Shown here: positions 24,232 through 34,416 of the stretch, in pieces
Numbering within the stretch: the first letter of the stretch is position 1
Layout of the letters: each line of letters begins with the position of its first letter
Program-made: the position numbers and the translations under genes
Notes under the pieces: model-generated
The model's database searches: none
The model's input: only the letters and a program-made list of their open reading frames with translations
Told to the model about the DNA's origin: nothing
Assembly (NCBI RefSeq): GCF_037126465.1
Contig: NC_088209.1
Coordinates: forward strand, 9,618,052 to 9,682,051
Origin: Ornithodoros turicata
Lineage: Eukaryota; Arthropoda; Arachnida; Ixodida; Argasidae
Length of the DNA: 64,000 nucleotides
Reading direction: 5' to 3'

Positions 24232-24505
24232 TAAGCCCCGAAGTTGACGAAATTGGCCATTTTGCCATTTCGAGTGCCGTTTTGGAAGCCGTTTTGTCAC
24301 AGGCGACCTCTCGGGGTGCAACAGGGGAACAAGATACGGGGTTCAAACCCCGTGATCTTACTTCCACATATACATATTACAAAATTAGCTGAGTACATCT
24401 TTAATAACATTTTGATATAAAATGATATTAAGCGACAAAATTGATAAAATTGGTCATTTGGCATTTTGGAAGCGATTTTGTAAAACGCGACCTCTCAGGG
24501 TGGAG
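24232..24505 (+). repeat. Dispersed relative of the 198-bp satellite
   Basis: About 1.4 units: ttaagccccgaagttgacga, ccattttgccatttcgagtg and ccgttttggaagc are conserved, followed by a B-box-like cggggttcaaaccccg that forms a perfect 5-bp stem with a 7-nt loop, then gtgatctta. A second partial unit resumes at gatattaagcgac and ends near acctctcagggtgg. It is closer to the 15.7-kb copies than to the array. Confidence 0.85.
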
Positions 24506-26269
24506 TGTGGTGCACGATGAAGAGTGGGGCTTCGAACGTTTTAAAGGGCTCGGTCTGCTGCCGAACGTTGTGGTAGCCTCAGTTACAATCCCAGTTCAAG
24601 CCGTTCATAATATCTTTTTGGCACCATGATACAAGTCATTTGAGTCACTGTAAAGGGCTCTGCTGCCCCCTTTCCAAATTTTCTCGGTGGTTTCCGATGC
24701 AATCACAGGAGAGGGGCATAACATAAGCGGTCTCGTCTTTACATGTGTGTAAAATGTCTGCCACCATGTTAAAGTGTTTTTGTCTGTTTTAAAGGGCTCT
24801 GTTGGAGTCTTTTATGGAGTTTGCGGCCGCGTCCGTTATAATTCCAGTAGAATGGCAATAGCATAAACCGCTGCGACTGGCCGCGCTGACTTTGGAACTA
24901 TGATAAAAGGGGTGTCGACCGTTTCAAAGGGATGTGCTCCCGCATTGCGGTAATGCTGCGATTATTCCTGAGCGCTCCGTGTTAAGCCTTTTCCCTGTCG
25001 TGTGTTCTATGTGGTGTACTATGTGTGTCTAATTGCTTAGCAGTTCCTCAAAATTTTCACCCGTAAAAATTCCGAGTGTATTGCGTTCTGCTGCCAGAGT
25101 AGAACTGATCGCGTCACATAATTTGTGCATACCTTTGTCCTGTGCTTTCTGAACAACGCAGCTGTGTGTATCGCATTATGCAATAATTTTCTGATAGCAG
25201 AAGTGAGTGGCTTTTTCTCAGTTCATTAGCGTGTGCTACGGTTTCTTGCAGTTACTGCTATTGGAGCACCAGTGCGTGTAATTTTTCACGGCTCTTTTCT
25301 TCTCTCGCTGCTTTTACTCAGAATATAGATGAGGGGAAACAGTCAGCATCCAGGTAGAGCAGAAGAAGAAGGCCGCTTGGCAAAGCTGAGTTCATGAAAA
25401 TTGATTATTTGTTAAATGTTGATGAGTGTCAGTTCAGTTTCAGTCACTTTGCTCGATATGTTGATGGAGTAAGCTGTTCGGAGTTATAGATATTTGCACA
25501 GAAATGCTAGTATATGAGCGTGGAGTAGAAATTCCTATAAAGCTCGTCTCTCCTATAGAGCTTGTCTGACCGCAGGACAGAAATTCCTTGCGCCAACGCC
25601 ACCCTCAGTGTAAGTCAATTATTTTGGATGTGAGTCTGCTTCACTGTACGACAGGACCTGGTAGGCTGAAATCGCAAGAAAGGAAAACTTTGAGCTCCTG
25701 GCTGACAGTAATCAATTTAAAAGCACGATTATAGTTTCCATATAAAGTAGAATTTTAAGGCACCAAAAAGTATACTTGACAGTAGTACAGGCTTTTTGTG
25801 ATAGTTTTCCCAAACTGCAACGCAAGAATGAAAATCATTAATATAGTAGGAGTGCAATTATATTATATATCTGTTCATGTAAAGGCTCCGTCGCGCGCGA
25901 ATGGAACTTTAACGCTAGGCTTTCGCGCCTTTTTGCTCGCATGTGTAACCTCAGACAACGAATATATGAGCATACAAAAGGCTGTGCGCCATTTATTGCA
26001 CAAACCTGGTGATGATGATGTTGACTGTTCCAATATCACAATTATTGTTTTAAAGAGCAGTGGTAGTTTACTGCTGTGGTGATTATAATGGTTAAAAGCA
26101 TCATGATAAGCCTTTGCAGAGAAAATCGCTAAGATCAGCATTCATGTGCGGTGCTTTTTTTTCCAATTTTAATGCGAGTGAATATCATTAAGAGCACGAC
26201 AAAGAAAATAATAATTGAAATGGGATTAATAAAAAGAGGATTTGTGTTTTCCACTGCCTTCTTCAAACA
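24506..26269. other. Unassigned AT-rich sequence
   Basis: No recognisable gene, repeat or RNA. The phrases tttaaagggctc and aaagggctctg recur near 24540, 24650 and 24790, with aaagggatgtgctcc near 24926, suggesting a diverged repetitive unit of roughly 120-140 bp. Confidence 0.4.
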
Positions 26270-27720
26270 GAATGTGATGACGTCATGCAGTGGCTCTATG
26301 TTTCAGGTGCCTGTAGCAATGCAGCAATGAATGCAGCCTGTAGCAATGCCTGTAGCTGTTACCGGAGAGAAAGTGCAACATCAAAATGGTCGATGGTGTG
26401 CATTGTTCTGGATTAATTTATGATGTGCATTGTTTTTGAATGAGAGGGATGTGTGTTCTTGTGTTTCAAATAGTTGGATGCTGGTTTTCCACTTTGTTCA
26501 AGTGCTTTCTCTGTGCTCCTTTTCCCTTGTTGTCTGGCAAACGCGGATTTTGCTGGCGTGCCAGTGCTCGCCGAGCTATATCCTGACATGGCCAGACCTG
26601 TTCTGTCATGCTTTCATTCTGCATGTAGTTTTTCTTTATTGACAAGACACATTGTTGTCTTGAGGATAGTGTTGCCCTTAAATGGAGTAGTGCTAGTACG
26701 GTTCTTAATAATTTTGCAATTCAATTAGTTCAGAAAGCAACCCCAAGGGGAACAGGTGCTTGGCTTTATTCAGGAGGGACAAAGCGTCATTGTTCAGTTA
26801 TCTGCCTGGCTCTTGGATAAGATGGTCACCTCTCACTCACCTCATCGTATTTAGTCATTGATGGTGTTACTTGTTAGGATATCTTGTACGGTACGGGGTT
26901 CTTTTCAAGGTTTTTTTAGAAAAGACTTTGGAATTGAAATGCCTAATTCCTATGTTCCACTTTCATGCATGGTGCTTTTCTGCAGTAGCTTTTCTGTTTC
27001 CTATGCAGTAATTATAGACGAATAAAGGAAATAATATTGGGATGGTGATTCAATATATAACAGGTCCGTAGGAGAACAGGTGTCTAGAGCGTACATGAGC
27101 TTGAACCATGTAGCTGCATGCCTGGGTGGCGACGTCATGCTGCGGCTTTATTGTTTCAGGTGTACCTTATCCAGGGCAGTTGGGTTGGGTGTTAGTGGGC
27201 AAAAGAGTGCAGCCTCGAGACAATAGGATGACGTCATGGCCAATGAAGATGGCCAGCAGGGGGCGCCAGGATTCACTTCTCTCTTGGTCACTGGCCAGTG
27301 TGGACGCGTTGATTCTGTTCCTAACGATTGCATTGGCCATTAATGGAAAAGTGTAGCCTTGGGTGGGATGCAGCTTGCCTCTGATGGGGTACAGATGTGA
27401 GGTTGGTCACTGGTGAATGGAGTGCGACGATTCTGGTGGATTTTGTGTCGAGAGGAGTTACAATGAGAAAATGCAGTGTACATGTCCGATGATGGTGAGT
27501 GTCTTTTTTACTTTGTTCAAGTTTTTTCTTTCCTCTGTTGCCCAACAGTCGTGCAATTTTTCCTTGTGTGACAGGGCTCATGGCTGTTGTGGTTGGCTGT
27601 TTCCTACTGTGCCTGATTCTTTTTGTTGTTAGCCATTGATGTTTAGCATATTTACTCTTGCTTTCACATCCCCTGTATTATGAGTGTTTTTCTCCTTGCA
27701 TGTCCAGAGTCGTCCTAACC
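26270..27720. repeat. Diverged ~860-bp direct duplication
   Basis: Blocks near 26275-26320 (gacgtcatgcagtggctcta, tttcaggtg) and 27131-27165 (gacgtcatgctgcggcttta, tttcaggtg) match. Blocks near 26490-26540 (ccactttgttcaagtgcttt) and 27510-27550 (ttactttgttcaag) also match in the same order. Together they suggest two decayed copies of one unit. Alignment was by eye and the ends are uncertain. No protein domain is seen. Confidence 0.45.
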
Positions 27721-28470
27721 TGCCCAGACATGCCATGATGACGTCCCAGGATGTCCGGAACTGGTGGTGACAGCTATGATGCTTTACAACCTGCCGCTGT
27801 GCTCCATCACGCAGCGATGATTAGCTGCCTTTCCGGACCTCTTTCTTCAAGATGGAGTCAATTATCGCGAACTAAACTCCTTCTCTCCACTCTATTTCTA
27901 TCTCTTTTTTCTTTTTTATGAATGCTCGTTGCCCACAACGCACAGATCGCCTGTACACGAGTTAGATGCTCCCCAATTAGTGTGGTGACTCACTCGATGA
28001 TGCTCATTACTGTGGGGATCCCAATTAGCTGTAATTGGTAATTAAATCGCGTGTAAGGCCGGTTGTGAGCTGCGAGCGTCCATCCCATACTATTGGCATG
28101 GAGCATTGTGCACGTAACCGCCGTTCATCTACGGCGCTTTGTGGTGGAAACGTCTGAACTGAATATGTGAAAGCTGCAGAGCAAACTGAAATGAGACAAG
28201 CGGCAACCGATAGTTGTCGATCCCATGACAGATACAAACCGTAAAGGACGACAAGTCTGTGACACAATGGTTTCTCGGAGTTCTCCATTCCGTACATTCT
28301 CCAACACAATCGTTTCCCAAGCAATTCAGCCCCGGCCAGGAAAAAAGTGGGCTGTTCCCAATATGGTTCCAGTCAAATCTGGTTGGTCTCGGAAAAGTGT
28401 CAGGTGAATGCGGATGGTAACCACCTGGACCCCCAGAGGGGTAGCTGGTTCCGCTTTGGTGAAATTGGTG
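27721..28470. other. Unassigned sequence
   Basis: No gene recognised. Short overlapping minus-strand frames lie at 28025-28324. cccaatatggttcca near 28351-28365 foreshadows the CCAATAT-rich element that follows. Confidence 0.4.
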
Positions 28471-28640
28471 CTATCCCAAGCAGAACCAATATTGGTTCAA
28501 TATCGGCTGCCACTGTTGGACCAATATAGGGAGTGCCACGGGGCTCCATAGTGGACCAATATGGGCTGCGCATATTGACCATTCTCGCAAGCCCATTTCG
28601 CGCCAATATTGCCAATATTTCTGTGATAACGCCAACGGGA
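28471..28640. repeat. CCAATATTGG-rich MITE-like segment
   Basis: Starts with tcccaagcagaacc and continues with repeated ccaatat/atattgg words in both orientations (ccaatattgg, ttcaatatcgg, ggaccaatat, catattgacc, gccaatattgccaatat). The beginning resembles the CCCAAGCAG end of the 22.6-kb MITE. I cannot place the opposite end with confidence. Confidence 0.6.
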
Positions 28641-29460
28641 AGTCCGCGAAATAATAAAGCCTTATCCGGTTTTATATGCACCATTGATAGTACCTTTTTT
28701 AGTACCTGCTTTTTAATTGCTGCAGATCTCATTGATCCACGTTGGATAGAATTACAAAAAACAACACTGCATTGTCTCAAGGACGAAGAACTGGGCTACG
28801 CCCGTCTTGCTGAAGGACACAGGCAGTTCCACAGAACTGCAATACGAAACACCCCTCAGTAGCCTTTATTGGGATCGCAACAGTCTATATGAACCAAAAA
28901 TTTCCAAGCCGCTCCGAGAGTAGGAAAGAGAAAGGAGCGAAACACTTTCGTGACGGTGACGGACATACGCCAGAGCAACTCTCACTGTTTGCAGCAACTT
29001 GAAAGCACCTGACTTTACAGAAGAGCCATCTCATCCTGTCAAACATTATGCCTTTTTACTTGACGTTCGTTTACGCTTTTACTTTACTTGACAATTCCAT
29101 TATCATTACAGGAACCAGCGGCATTTTAGCCCGTATGAAACGTCCGATCTGACTGTCGCGCATGTGCATTAGTTGCAAGACGTGATTCAGCTCAAACGAC
29201 CACGCTCGCTTGGCATTGGCATCGCAAAGCAAGATGGCGTCTGCTTCCAGAACGTGAAAAGTGGAGCTGTCTAGTTCTAGTGAACGTTACCGTGGGTTTG
29301 CCACGTTTGTTGCATGTTTCGAACAATATGTATCATCCGCGGGAATTTGTTGGATGGAACGACGTATTGAATTGGGCATTCCACACGCTTCAACGTCCAA
29401 TCTTGCCATGCTTCTCAGGCATGTGAACAACACTGGCACGTACCATTTTCTGCACGTACC
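28641..29460. other. Unassigned sequence
   Basis: No recognisable gene. A 109-codon frame (28533-28862) runs out of the CCAATAT repeat and a 92-codon frame starts at 29261; neither has a domain I can name. Confidence 0.4.
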
Positions 29461-29550
29461 ACTTTCAGTCAATATGGGATGTACACCGGCAATATGGGGC
29501 CCATATAGCAGGGATTTTCCCAATGTTGGTTCAAACTGAGCAATATGGAC
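29461..29550. repeat. Second CAATATGG-rich segment
   Basis: About 90 bp with caatatggg, gcaatatggggcccatatag, cccaatgttgg and gagcaatatgg. Same word composition as 28471-28640; probably a short relative or fragment of that family. It abuts the start of the repeated locus at about 29555. Confidence 0.55.
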
Positions 29551-29891
29551 AAAATGCGTGGACACGCGACTCGCACAGGGCACGTATTCACAACGCTTTT
29601 CGCAAAATAAAGTGGCGCTGACTTTCTGAAAACTTTCGAGACAGCCACAAGAAATGTAAATATAATGAAGTTTTCATTCCTATGAAACACGTAAATGATC
29701 ACCACTCCAAATTACTATTATCTATTTAAACACGTAAGTGATCGACAAACGTTGACATCTTCGGAAAAGCCTACGAGCGCTCCATGCTGCTATCTTCAAC
29801 TGTTTCTCGGCGGTTGCACCTTGTGATATTTCGTTGGCAACGCATGGGACAGCCCATCAGATGCTGTCTGTGACAGCGATTACAACCAATA

Positions 29892-30559
29892 CGGGTGGTT
29901 ATTCTGTGGCAATAATTTTTTGCCAGATCCCGAGCAGGCGTGTTTGCTTGCTCAAAGCGAAGCAATCTCGCATGTTCGCGTGGCGCTTTCCGAGCGCCCG
30001 AAATTTGCCAGCTAGCACATTTTTTACGCTCGGGCTCAAAACGACCGGGCAACGGGTTGCCCAACTATATCCGGTGTCGTCACATCTACAATGCAACGGT
30101 GGCAAGTGCTCTCATTGGCCTGCACGTTGAAATCACGTGGTTTAGCAGACGGCAGAACTCGAAGACATGCGAACGCGATGCCCCTAGCGTGATCCAAGTA
30201 ACTAAAACCGCTAGATTAAACCGCTGTTAAAACAGGACTTCACCACATAGCATGCTCATAGCCAACCATCATTCTGAATGATATCATTCTGCGCATTGAT
30301 TTGTTGAAAATGGGAGGAGGCGCCTATCTTGGACACGTTATTGTTGACCGGGATACGCGCCTCCCTCCTGCTTTGAAGAAATCAGGACACGGAATGATAT
30401 TATTCGGAATCACCATCGGCTAGGAGCAAGTCATGTCGTGAGGTTCTGTTTCAACAGTATAGTACCCAGGTTCGGGTGGCAACGGTCACGTGATCCAGCT
30501 CGGTCTCCGACATAGCAACTTCCGAGTGCCAGGCCGTGTTGCCACGAAATGACCACCCG
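29892..30559. mobile_element. MITE with CGGGTGGT inverted ends
   Basis: About 668 bp absent from the paralogous locus at 60.4-61.0 kb. The ends read cgggtggttattctgtggca on the left and, on the opposite strand, cgggtggtcatttcgtggca, an imperfect inverted repeat of about 20 bp with 17 matches. No transposase. The paralogous empty site supports insertion. The target duplication is not clear. Confidence 0.6.
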
Positions 30560-30652
30560 AATTCGCCATTAGAGTCAGATGGTCGCCTGCTCACTCCGTT
30601 TTACGGACCAGTATTTTCGCGACCAGTCGACAGGAACTGCCCTGACTGGGGG

Positions 30653-30792
30653 TGTAGTGCTACTGAACACTAACGAGACCAGGCAACAACATGGTGGTGG
30701 AATTGCCAGGTCAGAGCGAGAGCTCGGGCTGAGCGAGGCAAGGCTATTTATTATTCGCGCCTTGATGTGATGGCGCTGGCAATGCCGCCACA
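30653..30792 (-). repeat. Gypsy 3' LTR
   Basis: 140 bp, TGTAGTGC...GCCGCCACA on the plus strand (TGTGGCGG...CACTACA on the element strand). Identical to the other LTR except for one C/T near 30760. On the element strand it contains AATAAATA, usable as a TATA-like or polyadenylation signal. The integrase frame runs into it. Confidence 0.95.
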
Positions 30793-31730
30793 GCGTCACA
30801 GCGCACAAAGACATGTGTGCAGGAGGCGAGGTCGGGATGCTGGAAGGCCGAGGACACACGCGAGGGCCGAGATGTTGCTGGACGAAGGGCGGCCATAGTA
30901 CGGCAGAGCCGCGAAACGTAGTCAGCTGGTGAGAGAGCAGTGCTGCCTGGCAACGGGCAAATGAGATCTCCGGGGAGGCGTAGGGACGTGCCGTATACCA
31001 GCTCGGCGACGGCGCAGCCTATGTCAGGTTTGAACGTGGAACGGATCCCCAGGAGCGCGAGCGGTATGACTTCTGGCCAGGGTGTTTCGGGAGCAGCCCG
31101 GAGGGCAACCTTGAGCTGTCGGTGGAAGCGCTCCACGAGGCCGTTTGACGCCGGGTGGTAGGCAGTCGTTCGAATCCGCTTGCTGCCCAGTGTGTTGACG
31201 AGTCTAGAGAAGAGGGCGGACTCGAACTGGGGACCTCGGTCTGACGTGATGATAGAGGGTACACCGAAGCGCGACACCCAGGTGTTCAAGAGGGCGGCTG
31301 CAACTGTGGATGCAGTGACGTCGGGTACCGGTACAGCCTCGGGCCAACGGGTGAACCGGTCTATGATGGTGAAGATGTAACGATAGCCGGATGATATTGG
31401 GAGTGGTCCCACCAAGTCGATGTGGATGTGAGCGAAGCGGCTGTCTGGCGCGGGAAACTGAGAAGGATGGAGGCGGGTGTGCCTGTGAACCTTAGTCCGC
31501 TGACACGGAATGCAGGCTTGAACCCAGCGCTTGATGTCCTTGTTCATGAAGGGCCAGACGTAGCGCCGAGAAATGAGTCCTTGAGTTGCGCGTATGCCAG
31601 GATGGGACAATGAATGATAGGTCGAGAAGACTTCTCGTCGAAGTGCTGCCGGAACAAATGGGCGGGGTCGACCTTGTGACGTGTCGCACGCGACAGGCTG
31701 TGTAGCGCCTGGCAGGTCGACATCCTCTAT
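30744..31730 (-). pseudogene. Gypsy integrase region
   Basis: The minus-strand frame has the zinc-binding H/C pattern of the integrase N-terminus (HSLSHPG then CIPCQR), and the DDE core: [17 protein letters not shown] and the glutamate in [12 protein letters not shown]. The frame is open upstream of 31610 to about 31730 (PRPFVP), where it is out of register with the RT frame. It would join element cDNA to the target. The C-terminal end reads into the 3' LTR and stops at 30744, so the tail may be altered. The fault lies at the RT/integrase junction. Confidence 0.92.
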
Positions 31731-31761
31731 GGAAGACCTCTTCCTTGAAGAAGACCATCTT

Positions 31762-33075
31762 CTATGGAAGAATCCTTAAGGAAGACGAAGGGTCACTTCT
31801 GAAAGACGAGAGTTCTTGATCGGATGATTGGGCTTGGGCCAGTGCGTCGAGGAGCGAAGACTGACAGGTTGTCCCAATGAAGTTGACGCGACTGAGAGCG
31901 TCCGCCACCACATTATCTGCACCGCTGATGTGCTGAACGTCTGTGGTGAACTCCGAGATGAATGCGAGGTGGCGGGTCTCACGAGGGGTGTAGCTTGTGC
32001 TGCATGGAGACAATGCGTAGACGAGGGGCTTATGATCGGTGAATACAGTGAATTGTCGGCCCTCCAAGAAATGGCGAAAGTGCTTGACGGTGAGATATAT
32101 GGCCAGGAGCTCGCGACCGAAGGCACTGTAGCGAGTCTCCTGGGGCTTCATCTTCCGTGAAAAGAATGCTAGAGGGCGCCAAGCGCCAGAGATACGCTGT
32201 TGGAGGACGGCGCCGACAGCTGTGCTGGATGCATCGACCATGATGGACGTTGGGGCGTCGTGTTGAGGATGGAATAGAAGGGACGATGAAGCGATTGCCT
32301 GCTTGATTGCCTGGAAGGCAGCTGCCGCTTCAGGGGTCCAAACCAGCACAGAGTGTTTCGAGCGCTTGGTGGCGAGCAGAGCTTCGAGGGGACTCAGTTT
32401 GGCTGCGCATGATGGCACAAAGCGCCTATAAAAATTCACCAGCCCCAAGAATTGTCGTAGTTTGGTCACGGAAGCGGGCTGCGGGAAGTCTTGAATAGCA
32501 GCGACTCGGGATGGTAAAGGCATGATGCCCTGGCTGTTGACATGATGGCCAAGGAAGTCGAGTTCTCCGACTCCAAATTCGCTCTTAGCGGCATTGATAA
32601 TGATGCCGCTCTGTTGCAAGCGGGTAAAGAGCGCCCGAAGATGATGTTCGTGCTCTGTTGGGGAGCGGCTTGCGACGAGGAGGTCATCCATGTACGCGTA
32701 GACAAATGGTAATCCGCGAATGATGTTGTCGATGAACCTCTGAAAAGTCTGGGCAGCGTCCCGCAAGCCAAAGGGCATTCGAAGGAACTCAAACAGGCCA
32801 AATGGGATCGTAATGGCGGTTTTTGGTATATCCTCCTCTGCCATAGGGATCTGATGGTAAGCGCGGACGAGATCTATTTTCGAGAACGTGGTGGCGCCTT
32901 CGAGATGAGCTGAGAAGTCCAAGATGTGCGGGATGGGATAGCGGTCGGGGATGGTTGCGTTGTTCAACGCGCGATAGTCGCCGCACGGGCGCCAGTCCCC
33001 GGTCTTCTTTGGCACCATGTGCAGCGGCGAAGCCCACGTACTGGATGATGGCCTGATGATACCAAGTTCAAGCAT
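31762..33075 (-). pseudogene. Gypsy reverse transcriptase and RNase H
   Basis: A 437-codon open frame with the RT fingers ([19 protein letters not shown]), [14 protein letters not shown] (motif A), [10 protein letters not shown] (motif B) and the catalytic YMDD of [10 protein letters not shown]. The connection NFYRRFVP follows, then RNase H with [24 protein letters not shown] and TDHKPL. Just upstream, an in-frame TAA at 33085-33087 (ancestor probably GAA) separates it from the protease part. Just downstream, an imperfect tandem duplication of about 31 bp (31720-31785; tcttccatagaagatg / tcttccatagaggatg) breaks the frame before integrase. Within this frame the catalytic motifs look intact. 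Confidence 0.95.
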
Positions 33076-33084
33076 GTGGTCAAA

Positions 33085-33603
33085 TTATGCCTTTGCCACG
33101 CGGAACTTTTCGGGTGCGAGGCGCCGCGGGCGGAAGTGAACTGGTGGGCCACGGGTGGAAACGTGGTGAACAACATCGTGTTGTACGGGTTTCATCCAGT
33201 CGGGTGGTTGAGTCAACGCAGGGAAATCCTTCAGGATAGAGGCGAAGGGGATGTCCGGCGCAGTGCAAGATAGTACGCGGGATGGTGGTGCAGGGAGGTT
33301 AAGGCCGCAGACTGACAGGGACGTTGAGCGGTCAATGAGGCGCCAGCCGTTGACGTCGACGAGCAGCTTGAAACTGTTGAGAAAGTCTGCTCCGAGGATT
33401 GCTTGGGTGACGTCGGCGACAAGAAAAAGCCACCTAAAATCTCTTCGGAGCCCGATGTTGAGGGTTAGAGACCGTTGGCCGTAAACGGGTATGGTAGAGG
33501 CGTTGGCGGCTCTTAGGCTGAAGCATTGCTCTCGGGGTCGGCGTGAAAATTTGTCGGCGGGTATGACGCCTACTTCCGCGCCCGTATCAACGAGGAAGCG
33601 CAT
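33085..33603 (-). pseudogene. Gypsy aspartic protease region
   Basis: Open frame with FLVDTGAEVGVIP, the D-T/S-G active site of retroelement proteases, and the later ILGADFL (the flap/ILG block). It continues into the RT linker (VQHDVVHHVSTRGPPV, RPRRLAP) and stops at TAA 33085-33087. The frame is the same as the upstream gag remnant, interrupted by one TAA at 33715-33717. Its role is to cleave the Gag-Pol polyprotein. Confidence 0.9.
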
Positions 33604-33714
33604 CCCGGTGGTACTGTCAATGATGTGGAAAAGGCGGCTGCTGGTGGACTCGGGCGCGCTTGTCGTGGAAAGGGTTTTCGGGTGTCGCGACCACGAGCAA
33701 GGTAGGAGGCAGCG

Positions 33715-33978
33715 TTATGCATCGGCGGCGAAACGGTGGTTGTAGCGACAAAGTCTGCTGAAGGTTCGGGAGCAGGAACGCGCAGGAACCGATGGGGAAT
33801 CTGCGCGATGGTCAGCGCGGCAGGAAGTTGATGATCTTGGTCGGCATAAAAGGTTTGCGACCAGCTGGGTAAGGTGACGAACCTGCTGAGACAAGGCGTG
33901 GGCGGAGCTTTCGAAGCTGACCTGGGAAACAGGCGGAGCGGGCAGTTCGGAGAAGCCGGAGGAATTGACGACTGCCAT
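33715..33978 (-). pseudogene. Gypsy gag remnant
   Basis: An 88-codon frame with FESSAHALSQQVRHLTQLV, like the C-terminal part of tick gypsy Gag, ending at CRYNHRFAADA and then a TAA. After the stop, RC..PCSWS continues in frame, resembling the C-x-H-x-C cluster before the protease of such elements. The capsid and N-terminal Gag are missing. Family assignment rests on position and the last 40 residues. Confidence 0.65.
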
Positions 33979-34024
33979 GTCCAGGTCCGTCAGGTGTTGT
34001 CCAAGGTATTGTTCGGATCACCAC

Positions 34025-34164
34025 TGTAGTGCTACTGAACACTAACGAGACCAGGCAACAACATGGTGGTGGAATTGCCAGGTCAGAGCGAGAGCTCGGG
34101 CTGAGCGAGGCAAGGCTATTTATTATTCGCGCTTTGATGTGATGGCGCTGGCAATGCCGCCACA
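34025..34164 (-). repeat. Gypsy 5' LTR
   Basis: 140 bp, 139/140 identical to 30653-30792. It is followed at 34165 by GGGG, matching the GGGG before the other LTR. On the element strand the internal sequence starts with G then TGGTGATCC. Confidence 0.95.
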
Positions 34165-34344
34165 GGGGCGCGAGACTCCACGGGAAGATTTCGTGTGGTT
34201 CTGTTGCTATTGTTGGTTCTGGTGGCTATTCTGACTTTGATGATTGGACACTAGATGTTGGAATCGTATATTAAAAAAAACACTCTTGTGCGGAATTCGT
34301 TCAACAATACGTAACGTTTCTTTCCTCCTGGTTTTGTGTTTCAG

Positions 34345-34416
34345 AGACCGGACGCTGCAATCAAAGGTGGATGTAACAGTGGTTACTGCCGAATTGGCTA
34401 CCAGCGCCGAACTTGA
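34345..34416 (+). CDS. Candidate 24-codon terminal exon, locus A
   Basis: A pyrimidine-rich tract and tttcag precede an open stretch encoding RPD...KGGCNSGYC... and ending in TGA. The second copy (60430-60501, minus) has the same length and reads RPD...KGGCGGGYC..., with no indel despite many substitutions. G-C-x-x-G-Y-C endings occur in small secreted cysteine-rich peptides, but that is only an analogy. No upstream exon could be identified, so this may be a pseudogene or part of a repeat. Confidence 0.4.
   Translation, partial: RPDAAIKGGCNSGYCRIGYQRRT

Larger units (their letters stand above)
30653..34164 (-). mobile_element. Ty3/gypsy LTR retrotransposon, gag-deleted
   Basis: A 3512-bp element on the minus strand with 140-bp LTRs (30653-30792 and 34025-34164) that differ at one base, and GGGG target duplications (30649-30652 and 34165-34168). 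Internal order on the minus strand is a short gag remnant, protease, RT, RNase H and integrase, the order of Ty3/gypsy rather than Ty1/copia. Typical relatives are 4.5-5.5 kb (general knowledge); here most of gag is missing, since the first open frame begins only 47 bp inside the 5' LTR. The start of the internal region, TGGTGATCCGAAC one base after the LTR, would be the primer binding site; I cannot assign the tRNA. A purine tract before the 3' LTR is not evident. Confidence 0.95.
29555..34416 (+). repeat. Dispersed repeated locus, copy A (interrupted twice)
   Basis: Segments 29555-29870, 30570-30652 and 34165-34416 line up in order with the reverse complement of 60430-61060. Shared phrases include cgcaaaataaagtg, gagcgctccatgctgc, gatatttcgttggcaacgca, agtattttcgcgacc, aacgtttctttcctc and tttcagagaccggac. 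Copy A is split by a MITE at about 29892-30559 and by a gypsy element at 30653-34164, neither present in copy B. The conserved 3' part is a pyrimidine tract ending in tttcag, then a 24-codon open frame (34345-34416) ending in TGA. The element class is unknown; it could be a duplicated gene fragment or a TE. Confidence 0.75.

Noticed and set aside
24330..24360. A functional tRNA gene around the T-arm-like block
   Set aside because: No acceptor stem, D arm or anticodon arm can be placed upstream; only the B-box/T-arm is present.
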